From: Algoriphagus lutimaris
GTDB taxonomy: Bacteria > Bacteroidota > Bacteroidia > Cytophagales > Cyclobacteriaceae
DNA: 64,000 bases
Assembly (NCBI RefSeq): GCF_017051705.1
Contig: NZ_JAFIDJ010000002.1
Location: 578,384-642,383, forward strand
Reading direction: 5' to 3'
Positions within the stretch are counted from its first letter, which is position 1. Every line of letters begins with the position of its first letter. The notes under the pieces are model-generated. The model had not been told where the DNA came from, made no database searches, and saw nothing but the letters and a program-made list of their open reading frames with translations. The position numbers and the translations under genes are program-made. Positions 48,459-58,700 of this stretch are shown piece by piece.

Positions 48459-49160
48459 TTGATTTCATTTTTAAGACATATCCGCCAAAAACTCTTCTCT
48501 CAGAATCGAATCACTCGATACCTCCTCTATGCCTTGGGGGAGATATTCTTGGTGGTAATTGGAATTTTGATTGCCCTTCAGGTCAATAACTGGAATGAAA
48601 GTCAAAAGCAGAATCGAAAAAAAGATCAGGCTCTAACGATTATCATTTCTAACCTAGAATCAGACCTTGAAATCCTAAGCAACAATATTAAAAATGGAAA
48701 GAAGGCTATCCTATACTGGGATAATTTTGGAAGAAATGATAGTCTAAGCCCTCCTGAATTATTTTTTAATCGGCTCAGTAGGCCAGGAATAAGAGTAAGT
48801 GATACTGGGTATATCAAAGCATTGAATGAGGATGTTATTAATAATTTAGGAAACGAATCATTGAAATTAGCCCTTATCCAGTACTACGATTCTGATTACA
48901 AGTACTATGAACTAAATCAAGCCAGATTAGAAAAAGAGTATGAATTTGTAAGGGACAAAGCTTTGATTCTTTCTTCTGACATTTCCAGATTTCCTTCCCT
49001 TCAAATGCAAATCAAAAACCTGATGTCCAATCCATCTTTTGAAAAGGTATTGGAGTCCTACATAAGACAAGCCCAAAATCTGTTACCAATTATTGAGGAA
49101 CGGGCTAAACAATGTCAAACCCTAAAAGAATCCATTGAAACAGAACTAGAACGGAGATAA
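48459..49160 (+). CDS. DUF6090 membrane protein, copy 6 (TTG start)
   Basis: 233 residues. The family N-terminus (ISFLRHIRQKL) begins at a TTG codon, and no ATG occurs in frame at the equivalent place; the ATG at 48451 runs straight into a stop. So a TTG start four bases after the kinase stop is most likely. Cassette: ALGEIFLVVIGILIAL, NNWNES. C-terminal helical domain with YIKALNEDVINNLGN as the mid-motif. It shares 104 identical bases with copy 2. First of the second block of five. Confidence 0.78.
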   Translation: MISFLRHIRQKLFSQNRITRYLLYALGEIFLVVIGILIALQVNNWNESQKQNRKKDQALTIIISNLESDLEILSNNIKNGKKAILYWDNFGRNDSLSPPELFFNRLSRPGIRVSDTGYIKALNEDVINNLGNESLKLALIQYYDSDYKYYELNQARLEKEYEFVRDKALILSSDISRFPSLQMQIKNLMSNPSFEKVLESYIRQAQNLLPIIEERAKQCQTLKESIETELERR

Positions 49161-49184
49161 AACCCTAGCCAAAAATCAAGAACT

Positions 49185-49937
49185 ATGATTTCTTTCTTTA
49201 GAAAAATCCGTCAAAAACTCCTTCAACAAAATCGAGTCACTCGATACCTACTCTATGCATTGGGGGAGATTTTCTTGGTCGTCATCGGAATACTAATTGC
49301 CCTTCAGGTCAATAACTGGAATGAACAACGTAGGGCTGAACAGTACGAGACCATCCTATTAAAACAGATGCAAAACGCTCTGGATAATGATCTGTTTTTG
49401 ATCAACAACTTCTTTGAACCCAGAGTACAGCAGAATAAAGAAGGGGTAGATAGTCTGTTACAATATGTTCAAATGAATGAAATGCCTGACCAAGAAACTA
49501 TGAGGCGGTTAGTCGGCAAAATGTTAACCGACATCATATACAGATATGACTCTGGACCTTATGAAAATTTGAAATCAAATGGACTTGATATTATTAAGAA
49601 TGATTCCCTGAGAAATTATATTTCCAACTTATACGGTGTAGCACTGCCAAGCTATGCCCTGTTCATCAATGAATTCAAGGATGAACGTGAAGAGGAAATA
49701 AAGATCTATTTAAGGAAATTGATCAAAGATGAATTAACTGTGGATGAAGCCGGTAAACCCTATTTACGTGAAGTACCAAATTTCAATGATATCAGAGATG
49801 AGAACCTGTTAAGAGTGATCAATCTCCGCAGTTTTGTTTATAAAAATAACAGAGCAAGGCTTGTTGCTGTAATTAAATCCAACAGAAAAGGGGAAGCTAT
49901 GATTGCAAAAGAACTTAGATCAAGAATTAAGAACTGA
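49185..49937 (+). CDS. DUF6090 membrane protein, copy 7
   Basis: 250 residues with the shared cassette (MISFFRKIRQKLLQQNRVTRY, ALGEIFLVVIGILIAL, NNWNEQRR), a single membrane helix and a helical domain with the mid-motif YENLKSNGLDIIKNDSL near residue 125. The stop codon shares one base with the ATG of the next gene (TGATG), indicating coupled translation. Function unknown. Confidence 0.83.
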   Translation: MISFFRKIRQKLLQQNRVTRYLLYALGEIFLVVIGILIALQVNNWNEQRRAEQYETILLKQMQNALDNDLFLINNFFEPRVQQNKEGVDSLLQYVQMNEMPDQETMRRLVGKMLTDIIYRYDSGPYENLKSNGLDIIKNDSLRNYISNLYGVALPSYALFINEFKDEREEEIKIYLRKLIKDELTVDEAGKPYLREVPNFNDIRDENLLRVINLRSFVYKNNRARLVAVIKSNRKGEAMIAKELRSRIKN

Positions 49938-50650
49938 TGCTTAGATTCTTAAGACATATCCGAAAAAACCTTATGGAACAGGATAAAATTCGTTCCTATA
50001 TCCTCTATGCCATTGGTGAAATCACTTTGGTGGTAATTGGAATTTTGATTGCCCTTCAGGTCAACAACTGGAATGAAACCCGAAAGACCATGAAGAAAGA
50101 GCAAGCAAGCCTGAAAAAGATAGCTCAAAATCTTCAAGAGGACATTGATCTACTACAAGAAATAATCCACGAGGACTCCACAATTTATGAAAACCTGAGT
50201 AAGCTGTCCAATCAAATCATAGATGCTAACTCGGTCGATGACTTAGACCCCTCTAGTAGTGCCAGATTTCGGGTGCCATTGTTCTACCCCAATCAAAGTG
50301 CTTTTGAAAATCTGCTATCCTCAGGTCAGATTGAAATTATCCAAAATGACAGTCTGACCCAACGTCTACAGCTGTATTATAGATCCATAAAAATCATTCA
50401 AGAGGGCACAGATTTTTCTCTCAGAAATTATAGTCGTGACATCGAGAAGTTTTTCATGGAATTTGATCATGTTAGAGATCATCCAAAACTTAAAAAGAAA
50501 GCTATCGCAGCCTACCGGGAAGATCCATTTTTGCTAAATTCTCTGTATTACAAAAATGGACTGATTCTTCGTCAAATTTCGAATTATTCCAAGATCATGG
50601 TTGAAGCCCAAGGTATACTTGCTTTGATTGAAAATGAAATTTCATCTTAA
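49937..50650 (+). CDS. DUF6090 membrane protein, copy 8
   Basis: 237 residues. The N-terminus is more diverged (MLRFLRHIRKNLMEQDKIRSY), but the membrane helix and NNWNETRK follow the family. The mid-motif FENLLSSGQIEIIQNDSL closely parallels copy 7, so the two are probably a tandem duplication. It overlaps copy 7 by one base and ends 23 bp before copy 9. Confidence 0.82.
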   Translation: MLRFLRHIRKNLMEQDKIRSYILYAIGEITLVVIGILIALQVNNWNETRKTMKKEQASLKKIAQNLQEDIDLLQEIIHEDSTIYENLSKLSNQIIDANSVDDLDPSSSARFRVPLFYPNQSAFENLLSSGQIEIIQNDSLTQRLQLYYRSIKIIQEGTDFSLRNYSRDIEKFFMEFDHVRDHPKLKKKAIAAYREDPFLLNSLYYKNGLILRQISNYSKIMVEAQGILALIENEISS

Positions 50651-50673
50651 ACTCTGATCAAAACTCAAGAATC

Positions 50674-51408
50674 ATGATCTCAATCTTCCGCAAAATCCGC
50701 CAAAAACTCCTTCAACAAAATCGAATTACTCGGTATATGACTTATGCTGTAGGTGAAATCTTCCTGGTGACTATCGGGATCCTAATAGCATTGAGCATTA
50801 ATACTTGGAATGAGGATAGAAAAGAAAAGATTTATGAGCGAAAGATGCTATTGGAATTAATGGAAGATATGCAGTTGGACACTGCATTCATGCACTTACA
50901 ATTACGCCGCATAGAAAATTTTGAAAGAAGCCTTGTTGCTTTAGAAAAACCCCTTTTAAGTTGGGAAGAACTAAAAGATGTAGACCCACAATTATTCGGA
51001 GGAGTGTACTTCATCCAAAACACGAAAGCCTTAGAAACCATCAAATCTGGGAACGTCCAGATTCCATTTGATGACCAACTGAGAAAACAAATCAATTCCC
51101 ATTATCATAACTCCAGGTTTTATCTGGATTTAATAATCATGGAGGATAAAAATTTCAATGAATTTCGAAGCATCCCCATTCAAAAAGAATATTTCAAAGT
51201 GGAACGTAATGAAGATTCTGAAATCTTTGACTTAAAAATTTTCCCAATAGATTTTGAGAAGATGAAAAATTCGCAAGAATTTAAGGATTTTCTGTTACTC
51301 CGAAGATCGCGTGTCAATCGATGGAATTGGGCCTACAGAAAAGTTTATGACTCCACTTTGGAAAGTATGAAGTCGATTCAAGAATACCTCCAGCAAAAGA
51401 CCAATTAA
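50674..51408 (+). CDS. DUF6090 membrane protein, copy 9
   Basis: 244 residues. MISIFRKIRQKLLQQNRITRY starts the cassette, but the end of the membrane helix reads IALSINTWNED instead of the IALQVNNWNE found in the other copies, the only change at that otherwise invariant place. The mid-motif is LETIKSGNVQIPFDDQL. The C-terminal helical domain is not clearly similar to any single sibling. 14 bp separate it from copy 10. Confidence 0.82.
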   Translation: MISIFRKIRQKLLQQNRITRYMTYAVGEIFLVTIGILIALSINTWNEDRKEKIYERKMLLELMEDMQLDTAFMHLQLRRIENFERSLVALEKPLLSWEELKDVDPQLFGGVYFIQNTKALETIKSGNVQIPFDDQLRKQINSHYHNSRFYLDLIIMEDKNFNEFRSIPIQKEYFKVERNEDSEIFDLKIFPIDFEKMKNSQEFKDFLLLRRSRVNRWNWAYRKVYDSTLESMKSIQEYLQQKTN

Positions 51409-51422
51409 CTATTCAAAGAATC

Positions 51423-52184
51423 ATGCGAGTATTTAATTCCATGCGAAAACTTTTCCTCTTCGATAATAAAGTAGCTAAATACCTCAGTTATGCATTTGGG
51501 GAGATATTCTTGGTGGTTATTGGAATATTGATCGCCCTTCAGGTGAATAACTGGAATGAGGAAAACAAACTGAAGAAACAAAAAGTCATCCTCCTAGCAA
51601 GTCTAAAAACTGAATTTGAAGAAAACCAAAATAGACTGAATATTTTATTAAGCTTTATTAATCAAAGAGAAGCTTATGCAAGAAGCCTTTTAGGAATGCT
51701 GCAGCAAATTCCTACTCAAGTGGACAGTGTGGAAACGGTCTTCGCTTTGGAAAGAACGGGCTTTGTCCATTATTTTAACCCAACACTTCCTACCTATGAG
51801 GAAATGAAATCCTCAGGGACTTTAAGCCTTATCGATAATAAAGATCTGAAAAGGCGGATGGCTGATTACCAAACATTTCTCGAATACAGCTTCAGAATAG
51901 AAGATGGGAACAAGGGCCCCATTCAACAATTTTCCGAGCGTGTTTTGAAATACATGGATCCAGATTTTGGTGATGTAAACATCACGGATAATGAGTCAAG
52001 AAAATATACTTCTGTAAAATTTGATCTTGAGGCCATGTCAAATGATCCTGAAATTCAGTATCTTCTGAAAATTATTATCCAAAAGAGTGTTCTTGAAGCC
52101 GGATACAAGGAGCGTATCTTCAGACCGAGGTTAACAGGGATCATAGGTTTGATTGAAGAAGAAATAAACCAAACAGCGGAATAA
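51423..52184 (+). CDS. DUF6090 membrane protein, copy 10
   Basis: 253 residues. The first 20 residues (MRVFNSMRKLFLFDNKVAKY) differ from the common cassette, while AFGEIFLVVIGILIAL and NNWNEEN are conserved. The mid-motif YEEMKSSGTLSLIDNKDL closely matches that of copy 1, so copies 1 and 10, at the outer ends of the two blocks, are the best-matched pair in this domain. It is followed by a 92-bp gap before the next kinase gene. Confidence 0.82.
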   Translation: MRVFNSMRKLFLFDNKVAKYLSYAFGEIFLVVIGILIALQVNNWNEENKLKKQKVILLASLKTEFEENQNRLNILLSFINQREAYARSLLGMLQQIPTQVDSVETVFALERTGFVHYFNPTLPTYEEMKSSGTLSLIDNKDLKRRMADYQTFLEYSFRIEDGNKGPIQQFSERVLKYMDPDFGDVNITDNESRKYTSVKFDLEAMSNDPEIQYLLKIIIQKSVLEAGYKERIFRPRLTGIIGLIEEEINQTAE

Positions 52185-52276
52185 CAAACCTGAAAGCTTG
52201 TTTTTCCAACCTTCTTCATACAGGATTTAATCCCTGCCGTGGCTTTTTGACACATGTTATTTAGACAGTTTTTTTA

Positions 52277-55200
52277 ATGAAAAAGCTAATTCAAACCCCA
52301 TTTTTTTTATTGCTTCAGTTCTGCGGTTTGGCCATGATTTCTTTGGCTCTAAACGCTCAGAACATTTCTCAGAATGCAGTTTTCAACAACATCACATCAG
52401 ATGAGGGACTGCCAAGTACTTCAGTCACCGATGTGACTCAGGACACCTACGGGTTTATCTATCTGGGTACTTGGGAAGGAGTTTTCCAGTTTGATGGAAA
52501 AAATTATAAAAAGATTTTTTATGAAGGCCGATATGTAGAAGCAGATGAAAAGGGAGGGGTCTGGATAGAAGCCGGAGATGGGGATTTGATTTATTATGAC
52601 TCCAATAAAGATAGCCTTTCATTTTACCGGGATATTGATTTGAATAGGAGGTATGTCCAAGTCCTCTTGGGAAAGCAAGGTGAAGTATTTGCCTCCACCA
52701 CAAAAGGAATCATGAAGCTAGACCCGGAAACTCAAAAATTTATTTTAGAGCCTGGGCAGGAATCAGGTGAAGTATATAATCTTCAACTTGGGGATGACGG
52801 AAGAGTAAATTTTATTTTAGTTCAAAATGGGAAAGAGGCAAAAATGGGGAAACGGCATCCTGATGGGAAATTCCACTATGAACAATTTCCTTTAGATGAA
52901 AACACTATCAATAAAACATCCTTTGCCACATACCGCCAAACTGTCATTCTTCCTTACGGGAATTCAGGCACAGTTCTTTTAAATCCGATTGGATTGGCTA
53001 CACGGGAATCCGATACTGAACCTTGGACATTTAAAAAATTCAGTGAACCTGAACTATTGAAGGAAAAAGGCCTTGGGAGTGAAGCTTCTTATATAATTCA
53101 TGGTCCATTTATATGGCTCAACCAACGGAACGCGATCACCAAAATCAATTTAGAAACAGGGGAATCCTTAACCATCCATTCTGGCACGAATACCCACAAA
53201 GAACTACTTCCAATGTCCAGTGATCACGGATGCAAATTATATTTGGATCGACAAGGGGTCATATGGATCACTAGATTCGCCTATGGAATCAGCCTTTTAA
53301 ATACCCATCAATCTGATTTTGGCCTTTTACGGGATGAACAAGGAAAAACCATCCCAGATATCCTTTCTTCTTACGAACTGGAAGATGGATCTTTTTGGAT
53401 AGGTCAGCGGATTTCTATTGAAAGTGGACTCATTCATTTTGCTACAGATGGAAAGAACATTCTCCACAGAATTGGAGCTTCCCAGGATAATCCTCCTGCT
53501 GGTAAAACATTCGGGTCAGAATTATCGCATCCCTATCCTTGGGCAATCGCAGAGACTTCTGATTCTACACTTTGGGTAGGAACAGGCTCTCCCGGAGATC
53601 AAAATGGAGGACTCAATCGGATAGACCCAAAAACAGGTTTGATTACCCGGTATCGAAATAATCCAAAAGATTCAACCTCTTTAAGTAAAAATTGGATTTT
53701 TGGAATTCAAGTAGATGCTAGAGACAAACTTTGGATCAGTCATACCGATGGAATGGATTTTTTTGATCCTGAAATAGAAAAATTCACCTCTTTGGTCAAA
53801 GATTCTTCCAATTCCAGACCCCGAGGAGTATTGATTGATTCTCAGGAAAATCTTTTGGTCCAAAGAACTGAAGATGGAGGCTCTTGGATGTTGATCGACA
53901 CCAAATCTAAATCTGTAATTAAACAAGGTGCATTCTTCGGTGAATATTTAGGTTATTCAACATCTCGGCCGGTTCTTGATACTAAAGGAAGAGTCTGGAT
54001 TGCTACAGTTGATGGATTTGGCTATGCAGATGAGGAATACAATGGATTAAAATTCTGGCAGAGTTATGAAGAGTTTGGATTTCCAGACCTTGAAATCAGA
54101 GCCTTCAGCTATGATGAGGATGGGTACCTCTATTTTGGAACTTCAGATGGTATTTTTCAATATCTCCCAGAAACTGGCAAAACAGTAAGATTTGGTATTG
54201 AAAGAGGGCTTCAATCCAGTTCATTTAATTCCAAACTGAAAAATCGTGGCCCATCTGGAAAAATCTACTTTTCGGGAAATGGTGGGATGAATGTGTTTGA
54301 TCCCAGTGAACTTCAAACTAATCCGTATCCTCCACAAATCATTATTAGAGGAATAACCCTAGATGGGAAAAATTACCAAAACTATTTGGACTCCACAGAA
54401 AGGAAACCAAACCATACCATTTCTTCTCTGCTTATTCCTCCTGGAATCACCACTTTAAATATCAATTTTGCGGCCATTCACTTTGGGGGAAATGGAAATA
54501 ATAGTTCCCAATATCGACTCACGAACTTTGATGATACGTGGCAAGAGGCGAGTGGAAATGCTGTTTTTACCAACCTACCAGCAGGGGATTATACACTAGA
54601 ATTAAAATCTGTCAACCTAGATGGGATCTGGAGTGAAAGCCCTCTCCGGGTTTCAATCAAAGTATTACCTCCATGGTATCAAACCTGGTGGGCTTATCTC
54701 CTTTACTTGGTCTTATTTATGATTCTAGCATATTTATTTATCCAAGAGCAAAGAAAAAGGGCCGCTCGAATCGAACGCGAAAAATCCAAAGATCGTGAGC
54801 TAGCTCAAGCCAAAGAGATAGAAAAAGCCTACTCTGAACTCAAATCTACCCAGGCCCAACTAATTCAATCCGAAAAAATGGCTTCACTCGGAGAGCTGAC
54901 CGCAGGTATTGCTCATGAAATACAAAACCCCCTCAACTTTGTCAATAACTTCTCGGAAGTAAGTTCTGAAATGATAGATGAACTACAAGAAGAATTGCAA
55001 AATGGAGAGTTGGAAGAAGCCAAGCTCCTAGCTACCGAAATTAAAGGCAACCTAAACAAAATCACTCACCATGGGAAGCGAGCGGATTCTATTGTCAAAG
55101 GAATGCTTGAACATAGCCGATCCAAAAAAGGAGAAAAGGAACTTACCGACATTAATGCGCTAGTTGATGAATTTGTAAGGCTTTCTTACCATGGTTTACG

Positions 55201-55684
55201 TGCAAAAAATAAATCTTTCAATGCTGATTTTAAGCTAGACCTTGACCCCAATCTTCCTAAAGTAAATGTAGTGGCTTCTGATATCGGCCGAGTGATTTTG
55301 AACTTAGTAAACAATGCTTTTTATGCGGTTAACGAAAAGGCGAATTCAAAAAACACAGACCCTGATTATAAACCACTCGTAACTGTGAGCAGTATCTACT
55401 CCCCCCAAGCAGGGGGGCAGGGCCTTTCTCGAGATATCGGGAGGGGGGCCATTCAGATCTCCGTCAATGACAACGGCTCTGGCATACCGGACTCCATCAA
55501 AGAAAAAATCTTCCAACCTTTTTTTACTACTAAGCCGACAGGTTCTGGTACCGGGCTAGGATTGTCTCTAAGCTATGATATAGTGAAAGTACATGGAGGA
55601 GATTTACGTGTGAGAAGTGTGGATGAAGAGGGCACTGAAATGATCCTCTTATTACCAGTAACAGACCAAATAAAAAACGAATAA
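52277..55684 (+). CDS. Two-component-propeller (Reg_prop/Y_Y_Y) histidine kinase
   Basis: 1,135 residues. Signal peptide ([13 protein letters not shown]...ALNAQ), then a large periplasmic propeller (~30-700; motifs such as [36 protein letters not shown]), a Y_Y_Y domain (~735-800, ending [11 protein letters not shown]), one membrane helix (~805-825), a coiled coil and the kinase core: His880 ([10 protein letters not shown]), [34 protein letters not shown]. Neither receiver nor AraC domain follows, unlike typical polysaccharide-sensing HTCS proteins. A compound repeat lies in the N-box to G1 loop (55399-55449). The 92-bp upstream gap could carry an internal promoter, though I see no clear consensus. 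The next gene, 39 bp on, has the same architecture. Confidence 0.88.
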   Translation: MKKLIQTPFFLLLQFCGLAMISLALNAQNISQNAVFNNITSDEGLPSTSVTDVTQDTYGFIYLGTWEGVFQFDGKNYKKIFYEGRYVEADEKGGVWIEAGDGDLIYYDSNKDSLSFYRDIDLNRRYVQVLLGKQGEVFASTTKGIMKLDPETQKFILEPGQESGEVYNLQLGDDGRVNFILVQNGKEAKMGKRHPDGKFHYEQFPLDENTINKTSFATYRQTVILPYGNSGTVLLNPIGLATRESDTEPWTFKKFSEPELLKEKGLGSEASYIIHGPFIWLNQRNAITKINLETGESLTIHSGTNTHKELLPMSSDHGCKLYLDRQGVIWITRFAYGISLLNTHQSDFGLLRDEQGKTIPDILSSYELEDGSFWIGQRISIESGLIHFATDGKNILHRIGASQDNPPAGKTFGSELSHPYPWAIAETSDSTLWVGTGSPGDQNGGLNRIDPKTGLITRYRNNPKDSTSLSKNWIFGIQVDARDKLWISHTDGMDFFDPEIEKFTSLVKDSSNSRPRGVLIDSQENLLVQRTEDGGSWMLIDTKSKSVIKQGAFFGEYLGYSTSRPVLDTKGRVWIATVDGFGYADEEYNGLKFWQSYEEFGFPDLEIRAFSYDEDGYLYFGTSDGIFQYLPETGKTVRFGIERGLQSSSFNSKLKNRGPSGKIYFSGNGGMNVFDPSELQTNPYPPQIIIRGITLDGKNYQNYLDSTERKPNHTISSLLIPPGITTLNINFAAIHFGGNGNNSSQYRLTNFDDTWQEASGNAVFTNLPAGDYTLELKSVNLDGIWSESPLRVSIKVLPPWYQTWWAYLLYLVLFMILAYLFIQEQRKRAARIEREKSKDRELAQAKEIEKAYSELKSTQAQLIQSEKMASLGELTAGIAHEIQNPLNFVNNFSEVSSEMIDELQEELQNGELEEAKLLATEIKGNLNKITHHGKRADSIVKGMLEHSRSKKGEKELTDINALVDEFVRLSYHGLRAKNKSFNADFKLDLDPNLPKVNVVASDIGRVILNLVNNAFYAVNEKANSKNTDPDYKPLVTVSSIYSPQAGGQGLSRDIGRGAIQISVNDNGSGIPDSIKEKIFQPFFTTKPTGSGTGLGLSLSYDIVKVHGGDLRVRSVDEEGTEMILLLPVTDQIKNE
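55399..55449 (+). repeat. Compound repeat: palindrome nested in the C-run/G-run element
   Basis: The C-run/AGCAGGGGGG element seen at 23652 and 25622 is interrupted by a second palindrome-like piece (TTTCTCGAGATATCGGGAG, about 55424-55442). In frame it reads [17 protein letters not shown], longer than the loop of any sibling. Confidence 0.65.
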
Positions 55685-55723
55685 AGTGTTGACCTCAAAC
55701 ACCCAACCCTAATAGATGAAATT

Positions 55724-58700
55724 ATGAAAAAAGACTTTTTTAAATATCTAGTGCTCCCCAGTACGTTCTTCTTTAGTTTACTGGCTTTCAACTCCTATAG
55801 CCAAATAAACGCATCAAAGGGAGTACCTAGCTTCACTAATTATGTGGTAGGCGATGATAATTTTGCCGGTCAACAAATCTGGGATGTGAATCAAAATAAG
55901 GAAGGTTTCTTATTCGTTGGCACAAGTTCAGGTCTTCAAAAATTTGACGGTAAAAACTGGGAACTCCTTTCCTCTCCTACCACCGAATTCAATACCAATG
56001 TAAGGTCTACCTTACTTGCCTCAGATAGTACATTCTATTTCGGATCGCTCGGAGATTTTGGTATTGTCACCACTGATTCCACTGGAAAAACCATAGAAAC
56101 ATCACTCATTGAAGGATATCCTTCAGACCTGGTTTTCAATGATATCTGGTCGATTCGGGAAAGTCAGGGGAAAATTTACTTCCAAGCCAGAGAAGCAATT
56201 TTCATTTATACTCCAGCTTCGGAAAATCAGGGAAGCAATCTCAAAGTTTGGAAACCGGATACTGAATTTATGTATGGTTTTAGCCTAAATGATACCTATT
56301 ATGCCCATCAAATCAACCTGGGTTTGTTTAAGGAGCAAGGAGGATCATTGGAGTTAGTGCCAGGCAGCCAATTTCTGGGAGAGGATAGAGTACAAGTTCT
56401 ATTACCCTATCAAAACTCTGATGGGTTTCTGGTAGGCGCCTTTTCAGGAGGATTGTATCATTACGATGGTCAGGATTTCATTCCCTTCCCAACTGAAATT
56501 GACCCTCTTCTAAAGGATAGAAGTTTATACAAAGCACTCAGTCTTCCTGATGGCACCTATGCCCTTAGTGTATTGGGACATGGATTTTTTATCATCGATC
56601 AAGAGGGAAAAATAAAATCGGAGTTTAACACCAAAAATTCCATTACCGACCAAAGTGTCTATGCTTTTTTCCTGGACAATACTTCTAATTTATGGGTGGG
56701 TACAAACAGTGGGCTTTCAAAAATTGAAATTTTTTCACCGATTTCTAGATTTGATTCTGATCAATATGAAATAGGAAGTCCATTATCTCTTGGTGCCTAT
56801 GACGACAATTTATACATCGGAACATCAACTAATGTGCTGTACCTAGATAAGTCTGATGGGGTCGTCAAGCAAGTCGAGGGAATTCCCAATACCCAGGTAT
56901 TTGATCTTGTTCCAGATGTTAATCAGATGTTGAGCACTGGAGTTGGGGTATATTCAATTAGGGGAAAAACCTCCAAGATCATTCCAGGCACGGAGAGCTA
57001 CCAGACACTTAAAATAGTGATTTCGGAATTTCATCCAGGATACGTGTTTATTAGTGGAGGATTTGGTATTCAGGTATTCAAAAGAGAGAAGGGAATCAAT
57101 GGGGAGTATGATTATGAAAATATCGGCTCTATTTCCGGTGTGGAACGATCGATCTATAGCTTGGCCGAAAATCAGGAAGGTGAACTCTGGGGCGGTACCC
57201 AGGCAGGCGTACTATTCAGGATTGTTTTCCAAAAAACGGCATCTGGCAATCTAGATGTTCCCAACGCAAGGGTAACAGAAATCAGCGAAAAAGATGGGGT
57301 TAGAGGTTTATCAGGTCTTGCCGTAGGACCGATTGAGGGCAAAGTATATACTTCTGGTATCGATGGGTTCTATTTTTTCAATTCAAGTATCAATGAATTT
57401 GAGCGCGACCCGGTCTTCAGTTTCTCCGATGAAGTAGCCAACATCAACCTGGACACCTATGGCCTTGGAGTGGGAGAAACCGGCAATGTTTATTTGGACT
57501 TCAAAGGAGAAAAACGCTTGGCTGTACGGCAAGAAGATGGAAGCTTTCAGCTCCAATCCTATCCATTTAATTTAATAACAGCCAGTTCTGTTGCCTCAGG
57601 ATTTACAGAGCCTAGTGGGGTAATATGGTTTGGCACAGATGACGGGCTGATCAGGCTTGATCCCAATAAAGATTATAGAACAGACCATCCGCTTCCACTA
57701 TATTTCACTTCTGCATCGACGAGCGAGAATATTTTACCGATTAGCATGCAGTCCGGAGGATCAACTGTGGAAATTCCATATAAGGGCAATTCCATTAGTT
57801 TTAACTTTACTGCACCATTTTTTGTAAAAGAAAATCAGATTCGATATCAGACATTTTTAGAAGGGCTGGATGAAGAATGGTCTGACTGGACAGAAAATGT
57901 CTCAAGGGAATTCTCCAATCTCCCTTATGGATCGTACACCTTTCGAGTACGCGCAAAAAACACCTTTAACACCATCTCTAATGAGATCGCCTACCCCTTT
58001 GAAATACTTCCTCCTTGGTATGCCACTTGGTGGGCATTCCTCATTTACTTTATTGTCTTTGTCTTAATCGTCTATGGGCTGGTTAAATTCCAGACTAACA
58101 GGGTTTTGGCAAGAGAAAAAGTAAAAACACAGGAACGGGAATTAGCTCAGGCCAAAGAAATTGAAAAAGCATATAAAGAGCTCAAGGCTACACAGGCTCA
58201 GCTAATTCAATCCGAAAAAATGGCTTCTCTTGGAGAGCTCACAGCTGGAATTGCCCATGAAATTCAAAATCCTTTGAACTTCGTAAACAACTTTTCCGAC
58301 CTAAACCAAGAGCTCATCGATGAATTGGAAGATGAAATCGAAAAAGGAAACCTTCTTGAAGTAAAGCAAATCGCAGCTTCAATCAAGGAAAATGAGGCCA
58401 AAATCCAACAACATGGTAGACGTGCAGATCTAATTGTCAAAGGAATGCTTCAACATAGCAGAGCAAATTCTAGTGAGAAAAAGGAAACCGACCTCAATTC
58501 CCTTGCAGAAGAATTCCTGAAGCTTTCCTATCATGGACTCCGGGCAAAAGACAAGAGCTTTAATGCAAACTTCAAGCTTGAACTCGATCCTAATCTCCCA
58601 AAAGTGAAAGTTGTGGCTTCAGATATCGGAAGAGTAATTTTGAATTTGGTGAATAATGCTTTTTATGCCTGTGCAGAGCAAAGCCAAAGCAGCATCAATG

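Noticed and set aside
41863-52184. Diversity-generating retroelement or phase-variable cassette system for the DUF6090 variable domains
   Set aside because: No reverse transcriptase, recombinase, template repeat or A-biased substitution pattern is visible; every copy is an intact gene with its own start.
52185-52276. Terminator or separate operon boundary before the propeller kinase
   Set aside because: Only an imperfect CAGGATTTAATCCCTG symmetry is present, without a T-run; gap length alone does not prove a boundary.
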